From: CALFMR01 sp035550595
GTDB lineage: Bacteria; Acidobacteriota; Vicinamibacteria; Vicinamibacterales; SCN-69-37
Reading direction: 5' to 3'
Assembly: GCA_035550595.1 (NCBI GenBank)
Contig: DASZOV010000162.1
Span: forward strand, 1 to 29,746
Length of the DNA stretch: 29,746 nt
Shown here: piece by piece, positions 7,411 through 14,477 of the stretch
Position numbering within the stretch: the stretch's first letter is position 1
How the letters are laid out: every line of letters starts with the position of its first letter
Position numbers and translations under genes: made by a program
The notes under the pieces: generated by a model
The model's database searches: none
What the model was told of the DNA's origin: nothing
The model's input: the letters and a program-made list of their open reading frames with translations, nothing else

Positions 7411-7791
7411 TCACACCACAATCAGTCCCCGTTCGATCGCGATCCGCACCGCCTCGGTGCGGTTGAGCGCGCCGAGCTTGCCGCAGATCGAGGCCACGTG
7501 GAACTTGACGGTCTGATCGCTGATGCCGAGCCGTTCGGCGACGCGGCGGTTGGACTGGCCTTCGGCGACGAGATCGAGCACGTCGCGTTCGCGCGGCGTG
7601 AGTGTCTCGTTCGCCGCGGCCGGCCCGGCTTCGTCCGGGCCGGCCGCGACGAGAAAAGCATCCGCATCGAGATCGGCGGCTCGCGCGGCCGCCAGAGTCC
7701 GCGCTTCGCCCGCGATCTCGAGACCCGCGCCAGCGGCCGCGCGCCGCAGGCGCGCGCGTTCGCTGGCCGGGCCGATGAGCACGACGCGCAT
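7411..7791 (-). CDS. LuxR-family regulator with truncated receiver-like domain
   Basis: This is a 126-residue protein. Residues 62-126 form a complete LuxR/NarL helix-turn-helix: ETLTPRERDVLDLVAEGQSN, then RRVAERLGISDQTVKFHVAS and ICGKLGALNRTEAVRIAIER. The N-terminal part starts like a response-regulator receiver (MRVVLIGPASERARLRRAA) but is only about 55 residues instead of 115-120. The strand that should end in the phosphorylated Asp reads DADAFLVAAG, with no Asp at that place. It probably does not respond to a standard histidine kinase. The ATG at 7791 overlaps the stop of the PDZ protein gene by one base (TGATG), so the two products are very likely made together. The target promoters are unknown. 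Confidence 0.83.
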   Translation of the reverse strand: MRVVLIGPASERARLRRAAAGAGLEIAGEARTLAAARAADLDADAFLVAAGPDEAGPAAANETLTPRERDVLDLVAEGQSNRRVAERLGISDQTVKFHVASICGKLGALNRTEAVRIAIERGLIVV

Positions 7792-8693
7792 CAATGTGTC
7801 GGGCGCGGGCGTTCGCCGATCGTGACGTCGACCGTCAGCGGCGTGCCGCCGCGCACGAGCTCGACGGCCACGGTGCGCCCGACGCGATCGCCGTGCAGCA
7901 GATCGAGCAGGTCGACGGGCGACCGGACCGGCCGCCCGTCGACCGTCAGGACGACGTCGCCGACGAGCAGCCCGGCCGCCTCGGCCGGGCTGCCGGCGGC
8001 GACGCCGGCGACGAGCAGCGCCTGGTCGCGCCCGCCGGCACGCTGCCGTTCCGGCAGCGCGACCGGCTGGCTCGACAAGCCGAGGTAGCCGCGCTTCGCC
8101 GTCCCGTGGACGGCGAGCGTGGCCGCCGTCTTCCAGACGAGGTCGGCCGGCAGCACGACGCCGAGGCCGCGGATCTCGGCCGCGGTCGTCAGGCCGACGA
8201 GCTGGCCGGCCGCGTCGACGAACGCGCCGCCGGCGAAGCCGCCGTGCATCGGCGCGTCGGTCCGGATCACGCGTTCGATCGAGCCGCCGCGGCCGGTTGG
8301 GAGCGGACCGCCGATGACCGACACGATGCCGCTCGACGCCGTGACGGCATTGCTCCAGGAGCGCGCGACGGCCAGCGCGAGCTGGCCGACGCGCGGGTCG
8401 GCGGCCGCCCGCGGAGCGGGCGGCGCGGTGAGGCCGTTGACGCGCAGCAGCACGAGGCCCGTCGCCGCGTCCCAGCCGGCGACCTCGGCTGCATGTGTCT
8501 GACCGTCGCCGGTCGTCACGCGCGCGCCGTCCTCGCGGCCGAGCGCGCGCGCCGTGGTGATGACGAGGTCCGTCTCCGAGACGACGCCGCTCGCGGGACG
8601 CCGGCGGCCGTGGACCTGGACGACCGATGGCGCGATGACGCCGACGGCGTCTGCGAGCGCTTCGGAAAGTGCGAGCAAGGATGCATGACTCAT
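7791..8693 (-). CDS. HtrA-like trypsin-fold protein with PDZ domain, catalytic triad lost
   Basis: This 300-residue protein has the S1C/HtrA layout: a trypsin-like fold (about 15-200) then a PDZ domain (about 215-295, with AGVAAGSPAEAAGLLVGDVV). Aligned to DegP by motif, the catalytic His is Arg49 (ITTARAL), the Asp is Gly79 (DAATGLVLL) and the Ser is Ala154 (GGFAGGAF instead of GNSGGAL). The triad is therefore absent and the protein should not cut peptides. There is no signal peptide; the N-terminus MSHASLLALSEALADAVG looks cytosolic. GAGGATGGCGAC before the ATG gives a good ribosome-binding site. It is coupled to the LuxR-like gene and lies back to back with a DAC-like cyclase gene. A scaffold or ligand-sensing role is inferred; the target is unknown. 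Confidence 0.85.
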   Translation of the reverse strand: MSHASLLALSEALADAVGVIAPSVVQVHGRRRPASGVVSETDLVITTARALGREDGARVTTGDGQTHAAEVAGWDAATGLVLLRVNGLTAPPAPRAAADPRVGQLALAVARSWSNAVTASSGIVSVIGGPLPTGRGGSIERVIRTDAPMHGGFAGGAFVDAAGQLVGLTTAAEIRGLGVVLPADLVWKTAATLAVHGTAKRGYLGLSSQPVALPERQRAGGRDQALLVAGVAAGSPAEAAGLLVGDVVLTVDGRPVRSPVDLLDLLHGDRVGRTVAVELVRGGTPLTVDVTIGERPRPTH

Positions 8694-8748
8694 GTCGCCA
8701 TCCTCGCAGACGCGCGCGAGGCGCGCATCACCCGGATGGGCAGTCGGC

Positions 8749-8777
8749 TGGACATCACCGGCCGCTGCTCCTATGGT
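8749..8777 (+). promoter_or_regulatory. Predicted promoter of the DAC-like gene operon
   Basis: TGGACA (8749-8754) and TATGGT (8772-8777) are separated by 17 bp and match sigma-70 consensus at five and four positions. The -10 ends eight bases before the ATG at 8786, so the message would start at or next to the start codon and be nearly leaderless. Confidence 0.45.
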
Positions 8778-8785
8778 AGCGGGCG

Positions 8786-10096
8786 ATGTCGTACGCGTTT
8801 CCCGCCGATCTCGCCGATCAGGTGATGGCGCGCTGGCAGACGTTCGTCGCCAGGCACGATCATCCCGCGCCGCCGCTGCCGCCGGTCGATCAGCTTCGCT
8901 ACGTGCTCGAGACCGCGTTCTTCGCGAGCTTCGCGCGCGAGGAAGGCCGGCATCTGCAGTTCGTCCTGTGCTGCGCGCCCGAGAGCGCCGTCGTGCGTGA
9001 GGGCACGACCGACACCGTGCCGATCGTGCCGTTCCAGACGCCGCGCCGGCTCACCGTCGACGCGTTGCGATCGCTCGCGCCAGCCGTGAGTCCGGCCAAC
9101 GCCGCCGTTCTCGTGCGGTGTCCGGCCGGCGGCGGCGTCGACGCGTGCGAGATCACCGGTGTGTTGCACGTCGGCTCGAATCTCGCGCGTGCGCGAAGCG
9201 GCAAGTCCATCTATCACGGAGCGGCGCCCCATGCGCTGCTCATCGACGTGCGCGATTCGGGCGAGCTGCACATCTATCGCGGCGGCATCAAGCTCGCGAC
9301 GCTCGACTCGGGCAGCCTCCAAGATCAACTCGCGTTCTCGGAGATCGAGTTCCTGCCGATCAGCGATCTGCTGACGCTCGGCGGAGACGCCGTGCGGTCT
9401 CGCATTGTGCGGTACGGCCGCGAGCCTGAGCGCGAGGCGTCGGACTTCGAGTGGACCGCGCTGCTCAACACGGTCCTGTCAATTGTCGGTGGCATCCAGG
9501 CGCACGGCCACGGCGGCACGCTGCTGCTCGTGGCACCGGGCGCGGCCGGCGCGCTGCCGGTCCGAACGAAGTTCGACGTCGACGAGCGCCAGAGCATGTT
9601 GACGGATCGGTTCGTCGCCTTTCTCAACGCGCGTCATGCATTCGTCGAGCGTCGGCTCGCCGCCGGATCGGGCGCCGACGTGCTGGCCGACATCGAAGCG
9701 ACGCGGCTCGAGGACGCGATGGTCGCCGCCGAGGACGCGTTGTCGGACGCCGCTGATCTCGTGGCCCGCCTCAGCGCCGTCGACGGCGCGCTCGTCGTCA
9801 GCTCCGACTTGCGCGTCCTGGGATTCGGCGCCGAGATCGTGCTCGATGCGGCACGCGCGGTGTCGGCCTATGAGGTGACCGGTCACGCGCAGCGGCCCGG
9901 CACGTGGCCCGAGGTCGACAGCGAGAGCTTCGGCATGCGTCACCGATCCGCGCTGCGCTGCGTCGCGGTCGCGCACCACACCGCCGCGTTCGTCGTCTCG
10001 CAGGACAGCGCGGTGAGCTTCTTCTGGAAACAGGACGGCCGCGTGCTGCTCAAGCGCGGCGTGACGATTGCCAATCCCAACATGGCCGGCGTCTAG
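8786..10096 (+). CDS. DACNV-like sensor protein with DisA_N/DAC-type nucleotide cyclase domain
   Basis: This 436-residue cytosolic protein has an N-terminal globular region of about 200 residues that I do not recognise in detail, then a domain resembling DisA_N (diadenylate cyclase, DAC). The DAC-type landmarks are HGGTLLLVAPG (242-252), VDGALVVSSDLRVLGFGAEI (332-351) with the DGA motif at 333-335, and FGMRHRSALRC (382-392) with the RHR motif, followed by AAFVVSQDSAVSFF. In known c-di-AMP synthases the DGA and RHR motifs bind ATP and metal, and both are kept, so it may make a cyclic dinucleotide. The layout matches what has been described as a 'DACNV' sensor fusion. The gene is followed by DUF2007 and SixA-like genes and faces the pseudo-HtrA operon. 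Catalysis and product identity are inference. Confidence 0.75.
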   Translation: MSYAFPADLADQVMARWQTFVARHDHPAPPLPPVDQLRYVLETAFFASFAREEGRHLQFVLCCAPESAVVREGTTDTVPIVPFQTPRRLTVDALRSLAPAVSPANAAVLVRCPAGGGVDACEITGVLHVGSNLARARSGKSIYHGAAPHALLIDVRDSGELHIYRGGIKLATLDSGSLQDQLAFSEIEFLPISDLLTLGGDAVRSRIVRYGREPEREASDFEWTALLNTVLSIVGGIQAHGHGGTLLLVAPGAAGALPVRTKFDVDERQSMLTDRFVAFLNARHAFVERRLAAGSGADVLADIEATRLEDAMVAAEDALSDAADLVARLSAVDGALVVSSDLRVLGFGAEIVLDAARAVSAYEVTGHAQRPGTWPEVDSESFGMRHRSALRCVAVAHHTAAFVVSQDSAVSFFWKQDGRVLLKRGVTIANPNMAGV

Positions 10097-10148
10097 ACCC
10101 GGCCGGCGATCGGCGCGGGATGGTAGCATCCGAGAGGGACGACATCCG

Positions 10149-10388
10149 ATGCCCCTTGCCGCCCTCATCGCCATTCGCACGTTCGCCAATCCGTTCGAGG
10201 CAGAAATCGCGCGTTCCGCGCTCGAAGCCGCGGGCATCACGGCGTTGCGCCGGTGCGATGACTGCGGCGGGGCGCAGCCGTCTCAATGGCTCAGCGGTAT
10301 CGCGCTCCTCGTGCACGAAGACGACGTCCGCGCCGCGCGCGAGATCCTGGACAGTCCGACGATTTACGCCACGCGATCGACGCCATGA
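10149..10388 (+). CDS. Small DUF2007-family protein
   Basis: This 79-residue protein begins LAALIAIRTFANPFEAEIAR SALEAAGI, the typical opening of DUF2007, and ends with GIALLVHEDDVRAAREIL, its typical close. The family has a small ferredoxin-like alpha/beta fold and is called a putative signal-transducing protein without a proven role. A CDDC pair (Cys and Cys about residues 35-38) lies in the central loop. AGAGGG at 10133-10138 is a fair ribosome-binding site for the ATG at 10149. The stop overlaps the next start (ATGA), so it is translated together with the SixA-like phosphatase. A longer in-frame reading from 10068 overlaps the DAC gene and lacks conserved sequence. Confidence 0.8.
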   Translation: MPLAALIAIRTFANPFEAEIARSALEAAGITALRRCDDCGGAQPSQWLSGIALLVHEDDVRAAREILDSPTIYATRSTP

Positions 10389-10822
10389 CGCTCGTCCTCG
10401 TGCACCACGCCGACGCGCTCGCGCCCGGCGTCGATGCACAACGGCCGCTCTCGGCGCACGGTCGCGACCAGGCGCAGCGGCTCGCCGGCGAAGCGCACGC
10501 GCGCGGCGTGACACCGGCCGCTATCTGGCACAGCGGCAAGCTCCGCGCACGCGAGACGGCCTACGCGTTCCTCCAGACGTGCGCGCCGTTCGCCACGTTC
10601 AAGATGATGCGAGGCCTCGCGCCCGGCGATCCGCCCGAGATCACCTGCAATCTGCTGAACGCTGAAGATCGAGACCTGCTCGTCGTCGGCCACATGCCGA
10701 ACATCGCCGCCGTGCTCGAACGATTGTCGCCGGCGTCGGCCGCGTTTCCGCTTCACGGCATGGTCGCGCTCGGGCGAAACGAAGACGGGAAGTACGAAGA
10801 ACTGTGGAGGGCCGAGCCGTAG
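10385..10822 (+). CDS. SixA-like histidine phosphatase with altered RHG motif
   Basis: This 145-residue protein belongs to the histidine phosphatase (phosphoglycerate mutase-like) superfamily, closest in layout to SixA. It has LVLVHHADA at the N-terminus where most members have a RHGxA motif, then RPLSAHGRDQAQRLA, SGKLRARETAYA, and LLVVGHMPNIAAVLERL with the second active-site His. The first catalytic His (second His of VHHADA) is kept, but the neighbouring Arg that binds phosphate is His here. SixA removes phosphate from phosphohistidine in phosphorelay proteins; a similar role here is inferred. It is coupled to DUF2007 and is the last gene of the DAC operon, ending 4 bp before the convergent gene. 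Confidence 0.82.
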   Translation: MTLVLVHHADALAPGVDAQRPLSAHGRDQAQRLAGEAHARGVTPAAIWHSGKLRARETAYAFLQTCAPFATFKMMRGLAPGDPPEITCNLLNAEDRDLLVVGHMPNIAAVLERLSPASAAFPLHGMVALGRNEDGKYEELWRAEP

Positions 10823-10826
10823 CCCG

Positions 10827-11957
10827 CTATCGCAGGTCGTGCTGGATCAGCACCGTGGCCGGCGCGCTCAGACGGACGGTCAGCGTCGTGCCTGAGGGGA
10901 TCGTCGCCGGGTTCGCGTCCGACGTCATCACGACGGCCGTTCCGCCCGCAGCACCCGCGCCCGCGCCGACGGCGGCTCCACGTTTGCCGCCGAGCACCGC
11001 ACCGATGATCGCGCCGATGACCGCGCCGCTTCCAACCTTGGACGTGGCTTCGCCGCCGGGCGGGTCGCCTTCGCGGAAGATCGTCTCGGTCTCGATCGGG
11101 ACGCGCATGTCCTCGGCCACCGTGACCGACGTGAACCGGATGCCGACGCGCGCCCGCTCACGGAACCGGCCGCCACGCTCGACCATCGTCACGACGCCGT
11201 CAACGAGGGATCCTGATGGGATGGCGATGCGGCCGTCCACGATCACGTCGCGCGTGACGCGGCCGGCGATGTGATCTTCGAGGCGGGCCGTGGCCGACGA
11301 GATCGGCGATTCGAGGCGAATGCCGATGACCGAATGACGGCCGATGACGACTTCGTCGAGCGGCTCGGGCAGCGTCGCGCCGGCCGACGAAGCGGGAAGG
11401 TCCGCCGACTCTGCGATACGCATGTCAGGGACGCCGGGCGACGGGTCGAGGACGTTCGACGAGACAGGCGCTTCGACAGGAGCCGTGCGCGCCGGATCGT
11501 CGGCGTGCGCTTGCGCGGGCACCGGATGACGCTGGACAGTCTCCGCTGCGGCCATGCGGCGAACCTCTCGCCGCGCGGCCCGGCGCGCAACGCGCCGGCT
11601 CTCGGCCGCGACCGGTGCCATGACGCGCGGCGGATTCGCCGTTACGCGCGATGTCGGAGTGGACGCGGCGCTGGTATCGGGCGTTGATGGCGCAGGCGCG
11701 GGTGACTTCGCCGCCGGCTGGCTGGGCGCGGCCGATTCGACGGCCGCCTGGGTCGTCTCGACCGCAGCGGGCTGGACGACGGCATGCTCGGCCGCAGCCG
11801 GATGGGAGGCGGTTCGGACGGCCAGGTAGCTCCCGACGCCGGCTGCCGCGATGCAGCCCGTGCCAATCAGCGTCACGACGAGCGTCCGACCGGAAATCAC
11901 GCCTTTCCGCTCAGCAAGGGACGTACCGCACACGCGCGGCGGGCGCGATGCGGACAT
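10827..11957 (-). CDS. Membrane-anchored TrbI/VirB10-like protein with glycine zipper
   Basis: This 376-residue protein has a short cytosolic head, one membrane helix (about 24-47, TLVVTLIGTGCIAAAGVGSY), then a long Ala/Pro/Ser-rich linker to about residue 200. The C-terminal domain has IPSGSLVDGVVTMVERGGRF near 245-265, a pattern seen in the beta-barrel domain of TrbI/VirB10-like proteins, and ends with IPSGTTLTVRLSAPA. Residues 307-346 form a strong glycine zipper (GAVIGAIIGAVLGGKRGAAV), likely a membrane-inserting hairpin. No conjugation or secretion genes are nearby, so I do not assign it to a type IV system; an envelope role is more likely. It is divergent from the secreted protein at 12118 and convergent with the SixA-like gene. 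Confidence 0.65.
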   Translation of the reverse strand: MSASRPPRVCGTSLAERKGVISGRTLVVTLIGTGCIAAAGVGSYLAVRTASHPAAAEHAVVQPAAVETTQAAVESAAPSQPAAKSPAPAPSTPDTSAASTPTSRVTANPPRVMAPVAAESRRVARRAARREVRRMAAAETVQRHPVPAQAHADDPARTAPVEAPVSSNVLDPSPGVPDMRIAESADLPASSAGATLPEPLDEVVIGRHSVIGIRLESPISSATARLEDHIAGRVTRDVIVDGRIAIPSGSLVDGVVTMVERGGRFRERARVGIRFTSVTVAEDMRVPIETETIFREGDPPGGEATSKVGSGAVIGAIIGAVLGGKRGAAVGAGAGAAGGTAVVMTSDANPATIPSGTTLTVRLSAPATVLIQHDLR

Positions 11958-12117
11958 TCCGGCCGCCTGCGCAGTTCTGCGTGCGGCGCGGAGACAGTCC
12001 GCGTCCTTTCGCGTGCACAGTGCCGCGCATTTTCCCGCGCCGGGTGTCGCGATTCCCCGCGGCGCACGGCTCGCCGTTCGGTATCAGCGTTGCAGTCGAG
12101 ATCGCACGAGCTCCGCC

Positions 12118-12792
12118 ATGCTGTTCCGCGTCCTTCGCTGGTCGATTGCCGTGCTGCTGCTCGCTGGGCCGCTCTCGGTGCGATCGGCGGCTGCTGTGAC
12201 CATCGAGGACCTGCTCGGTCTGAAGGCGCACGGCTTGGGCGACGACATCCTGGTCGCGCTCATCCAGACCGACGGCTCGGAGTTCCATTTGACGGCCGCC
12301 GACATCATCGCGCTGCGCCAGGCCGGACTGAGCGAGACCGTCATTCGCGCGATGATCGAGACGGCCCGGCGTGGCCCCGCACCCGTCGATGCGGCCGTCA
12401 TGCCCGTCGAAGCTGACGGACAGGTTCCCGCCGCCGCGTTCGATGCGTCAGAACCTGTGGCGCCGGTCGAAGTGCCTGTCGTCGAGTCCGTCGAGACCGA
12501 ACCGGCGGCCGTCGTGGTTCCGGTTCCCGTGCCCGTCGTCGTCGTCCCCGTGGCCGTGCCGACGGGATATCGCCACAGGCCGGATCCTCCGTCGCCGGTC
12601 TATTGGGGATGGGGCGGGAATCGCCGGCCCGATTCCTGGCAACCGTCCGCCGGTCCATCGAAGAGCGACGAGCCTGCGCACGCCGGCCGAAACAGCCAGC
12701 CCAAGGGGCGGACACCGGCGTCCAGCCATCCTTCGTCGTCCAGTTCCTCTTCCTCCGGCGCTTCGTCCTCCAACTCGTCAACGCATCGCTGA
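12118..12792 (+). CDS. Secreted protein with helical-hairpin repeats and Ser-rich tail
   Basis: I chose the ATG at 12118 because a clear Sec signal peptide follows (MLFRVLRWSIAVLLLAGPLS VRSAAA). The 224-residue product then has two related helical units, TIEDLLGLKAHGLGDDILVA and LTAADIIALRQAGLSETVIR, of the 'LTxxDVxxLxxAGLSDxxI' type often found in exported acidobacterial proteins. Next come acidic and Pro/Val-rich stretches (VVVPVPVPVVVVPVAVP), an aromatic patch YWGWGG, and a low-complexity tail with a run of eight serines. No enzyme motif is visible. The Val/Pro run might span or lie on a membrane. An extended frame to 11851 has no signal peptide and looks random. Function unknown. Confidence 0.7.
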   Translation: MLFRVLRWSIAVLLLAGPLSVRSAAAVTIEDLLGLKAHGLGDDILVALIQTDGSEFHLTAADIIALRQAGLSETVIRAMIETARRGPAPVDAAVMPVEADGQVPAAAFDASEPVAPVEVPVVESVETEPAAVVVPVPVPVVVVPVAVPTGYRHRPDPPSPVYWGWGGNRRPDSWQPSAGPSKSDEPAHAGRNSQPKGRTPASSHPSSSSSSSSGASSSNSSTHR

Positions 12793-12831
12793 CGTCGTCT
12801 TGACGGGGTTTGTCCGACGACACCAAGCCGC

Positions 12832-13959
12832 GTGACGCGGCGACATACACTTGACGATGTGAAAGTCGTGGTCGTCGGCGCCGGCATCATCGGCGCAAGC
12901 ATTGCCGACGCACTCGCCGAGCGTGGCGTGTCGGTCACCGTGCTCGACATGCGCGGGCCCGCGCGCGGCGCAACCCAGGCGTCGGCCGGCATCCTCGCCC
13001 CGTATCTCGAAGCGCACGATCATCCGGCCCTGCTCGATCTCACGTCACGCAGTCTGTCGCTCTATCCCGCGTTCATGGAGAAGCTCGCGGAGGCTGACGT
13101 TCCGGTCGAGTTCGCGCGCACCGGCACGCTCGAAGTCGCACTCGATGGCGACGACGCGCGACGGCTGCAGGAGATGAAAGCATGGCTCGACGCGCATGGC
13201 GTCGAGGCCGAGTGGCTCGATTCGTCCGCACTGCGCGAGCGTGAGCCGACCGTTCATCCCTCGGCACGCGGCGGTTTGTTCATCGCGGCGCACGGGTTCG
13301 TTCGCGCGCGTGCGCTCGTCGCCGCGCTCGTGGCGCACGCGAAGATGTCGGGCGCCGTCTTCGAGATGCCCGTCGAAGCCGCCTCCGTCGAATCGACGCG
13401 CGACGCGGCAATCGTTCGCGCGGACGATCGGCGATACGAAGGGGACGCGGTCGTCATCGCCGCGGGGAGCTGGTCGAAGCGCGTGCGCGTGGCGAACGTC
13501 GCGGCGCTGCCGATGCGCCCTGTCCGCGGCCAGCTCCTGCACTTGACATGGACCGATGGCGAACTGCCACGCCGCGTCATCTGGGGACCGAGATGTTACG
13601 CCGTGCCGTGGTCGGATCGCTCGTTGCTCGTCGGCGCCACGATGGAAGACGTCGGCTTCGACGAAGAGCCGACGGTCGCTGGCGTGCAGGCGATGACCAC
13701 CGCGGCGGCGTCATTGTTTCCCGCGGCAGCCTCCGCGCGGATCGAAGCCATCCGCGTCGGCCTGCGTCCCAAGCTGCCTGACGAATTGCCGGCCATCGGC
13801 CGCTACGCGCGCGCCCCGCGGGTGATTGCCGCCAGCGGCCACTACCGCAACGGCGTGCTGCTCACGCCACTCACCGCCGCGCTCGTGTCCGGACTGCTCG
13901 TCGACGGCGTCGAAGATCCCATCCTCGCGCAGATATCGCCCGATCGCTTCGAGCGCTGA
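12832..13959 (+). CDS. thiO: FAD-dependent glycine oxidase-like protein (ThiO/DadA family)
   Basis: This 375-residue flavoprotein of the D-amino-acid oxidase family opens with a Rossmann dinucleotide fold, VKVVVVGAGIIGASIADALA, with GxGxxG, and an acidic strand end VTVLD. GATQASAGILAPYLEA follows, as in ThiO enzymes that oxidise glycine to the imine used for the thiazole of thiamine. Further flavin-site segments are VVIAAGSWS and, near the C-terminus, GLRPKLPDELPAIGR and ASGHYRNGVLLTPLTAALVS, which is highly characteristic. No other thiamine genes are visible, so another small amine or D-amino acid could be the substrate. GTG 12832 is the longest start; GTG 12859 begins just before the Rossmann strand, has TACACT seven bases upstream, and may be the true start. 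Confidence 0.82.
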   Translation: MTRRHTLDDVKVVVVGAGIIGASIADALAERGVSVTVLDMRGPARGATQASAGILAPYLEAHDHPALLDLTSRSLSLYPAFMEKLAEADVPVEFARTGTLEVALDGDDARRLQEMKAWLDAHGVEAEWLDSSALREREPTVHPSARGGLFIAAHGFVRARALVAALVAHAKMSGAVFEMPVEAASVESTRDAAIVRADDRRYEGDAVVIAAGSWSKRVRVANVAALPMRPVRGQLLHLTWTDGELPRRVIWGPRCYAVPWSDRSLLVGATMEDVGFDEEPTVAGVQAMTTAAASLFPAAASARIEAIRVGLRPKLPDELPAIGRYARAPRVIAASGHYRNGVLLTPLTAALVSGLLVDGVEDPILAQISPDRFER

Positions 13960-13960
13960 G

Positions 13961-13978
13961 CGCCGCCCTCTCGCGGCG
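13961..13978 (+). terminator. Hairpin just after thiO
   Basis: CGCCGC and GCGGCG form a perfect 6-bp stem with a six-base loop, starting one base after the thiO stop. There is no T-run after it, so it may terminate weakly or only protect the 3' end. Confidence 0.35.
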
Positions 13979-13989
13979 TGGTACAGCTC

Positions 13990-14029
13990 GTAAGAGCAAG
14001 TCAGAAGTTCGAAGCCAGAAGCCAGACGT
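13990..14029 (+). repeat. Dispersed 40-bp repeat, copy A
   Basis: This 40-bp segment, starting GTAAGAGCA and containing CAGAAGTTCGAAG, matches the reverse complement of 18547-18586 at 37 of 40 positions. It lies between thiO and the pterin dehydratase gene. The AAGTTCGAAG core is shared with the elements at 7228-7385 and 28664-28693. Confidence 0.85.
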
Positions 14030-14087
14030 GAGGAACGAGAGGCGCGGCTGATATCTCGCCGCTCTTCCCGTTTTCCCGCGGGCGCGC

Positions 14088-14095
14088 GAGGAGGG
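14088..14095 (+). promoter_or_regulatory. Strong ribosome-binding site for phhB
   Basis: GAGGAGGG ends eight bases before the ATG at 14104. It is one of the strongest Shine-Dalgarno sites in the window and fixes that start. Confidence 0.75.
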
Positions 14096-14103
14096 TATTT
14101 CCC

Positions 14104-14394
14104 ATGAAGCTATCGAGTACCGACGTTCAGGCCGCCGTGTCGAAGATGTCCGGCTGGTCCGTGCAGGGCGACGCGATCACGCGGCAGTTCACCTTCGCCT
14201 CGTTTCCCGACGCCATCGCGTTCGTCACCCGGCTCGCGTTCGAGGCGCAGGCGCACGACCATCATCCTGATCTCACGGTGAGCTACAAGAAGGTGACCGT
14301 GACCTGGAGCACGCACAGCGAGGGCGGCGTGACGGACAAGGATCTGGACGGGGCGCGGCAATCGGATACGATCGCGCGGGCGTTCACGGCCTGA
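14104..14394 (+). CDS. phhB: 4a-hydroxytetrahydrobiopterin dehydratase
   Basis: This 96-residue protein is full length for pterin-4a-carbinolamine dehydratase (PCD/DCoH). The conserved parts are SGWSVQGDAITRQFTFASFP, FVTRLAFEAQAHDHHPDLTV with the catalytic HHPD, and VTVTWSTHSEGGVTDKDLD. The enzyme dehydrates the oxidised pterin made by aromatic amino-acid hydroxylases so that it can be reduced again; in some bacteria it serves molybdopterin or other pterin chemistry instead. No phenylalanine hydroxylase is visible here. The start is fixed by a strong ribosome-binding site. Upstream lies a dispersed repeat; downstream is a G/C hairpin, so it is probably a single-gene transcript. Confidence 0.94.
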   Translation: MKLSSTDVQAAVSKMSGWSVQGDAITRQFTFASFPDAIAFVTRLAFEAQAHDHHPDLTVSYKKVTVTWSTHSEGGVTDKDLDGARQSDTIARAFTA

Positions 14395-14413
14395 GACGTT
14401 CGTGGCGTGCCGC

Positions 14414-14436
14414 CGGCCCGGGTGCCGGACGGGCCG
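14414..14436 (+). terminator. G/C-rich hairpin after phhB
   Basis: CGGCCCG (14414-14420) pairs with CGGGCCG (14430-14436) around a nine-base loop. No T-run follows. It lies 20 bp after the phhB stop and before the MerR-like gene. Confidence 0.35.
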
Positions 14437-14477
14437 CGGAGTCAGGACGCGGACGCCGGGAGGCGGCTCCGTTCCTG

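Noticed and set aside
10827..11957. TrbI-like protein as a sign of a conjugative or type IV secretion locus
   Set aside because: No VirB4, VirB9, VirD4 or relaxase genes are nearby; the similarity is limited to the layout and a beta-barrel-like motif.
12794..12821. GTCGTC...GACGAC hairpin after the secreted protein gene as a terminator
   Set aside because: The loop is large, no T-run follows, and the sequence partly overlaps the upstream area of the next gene; too weak to call.
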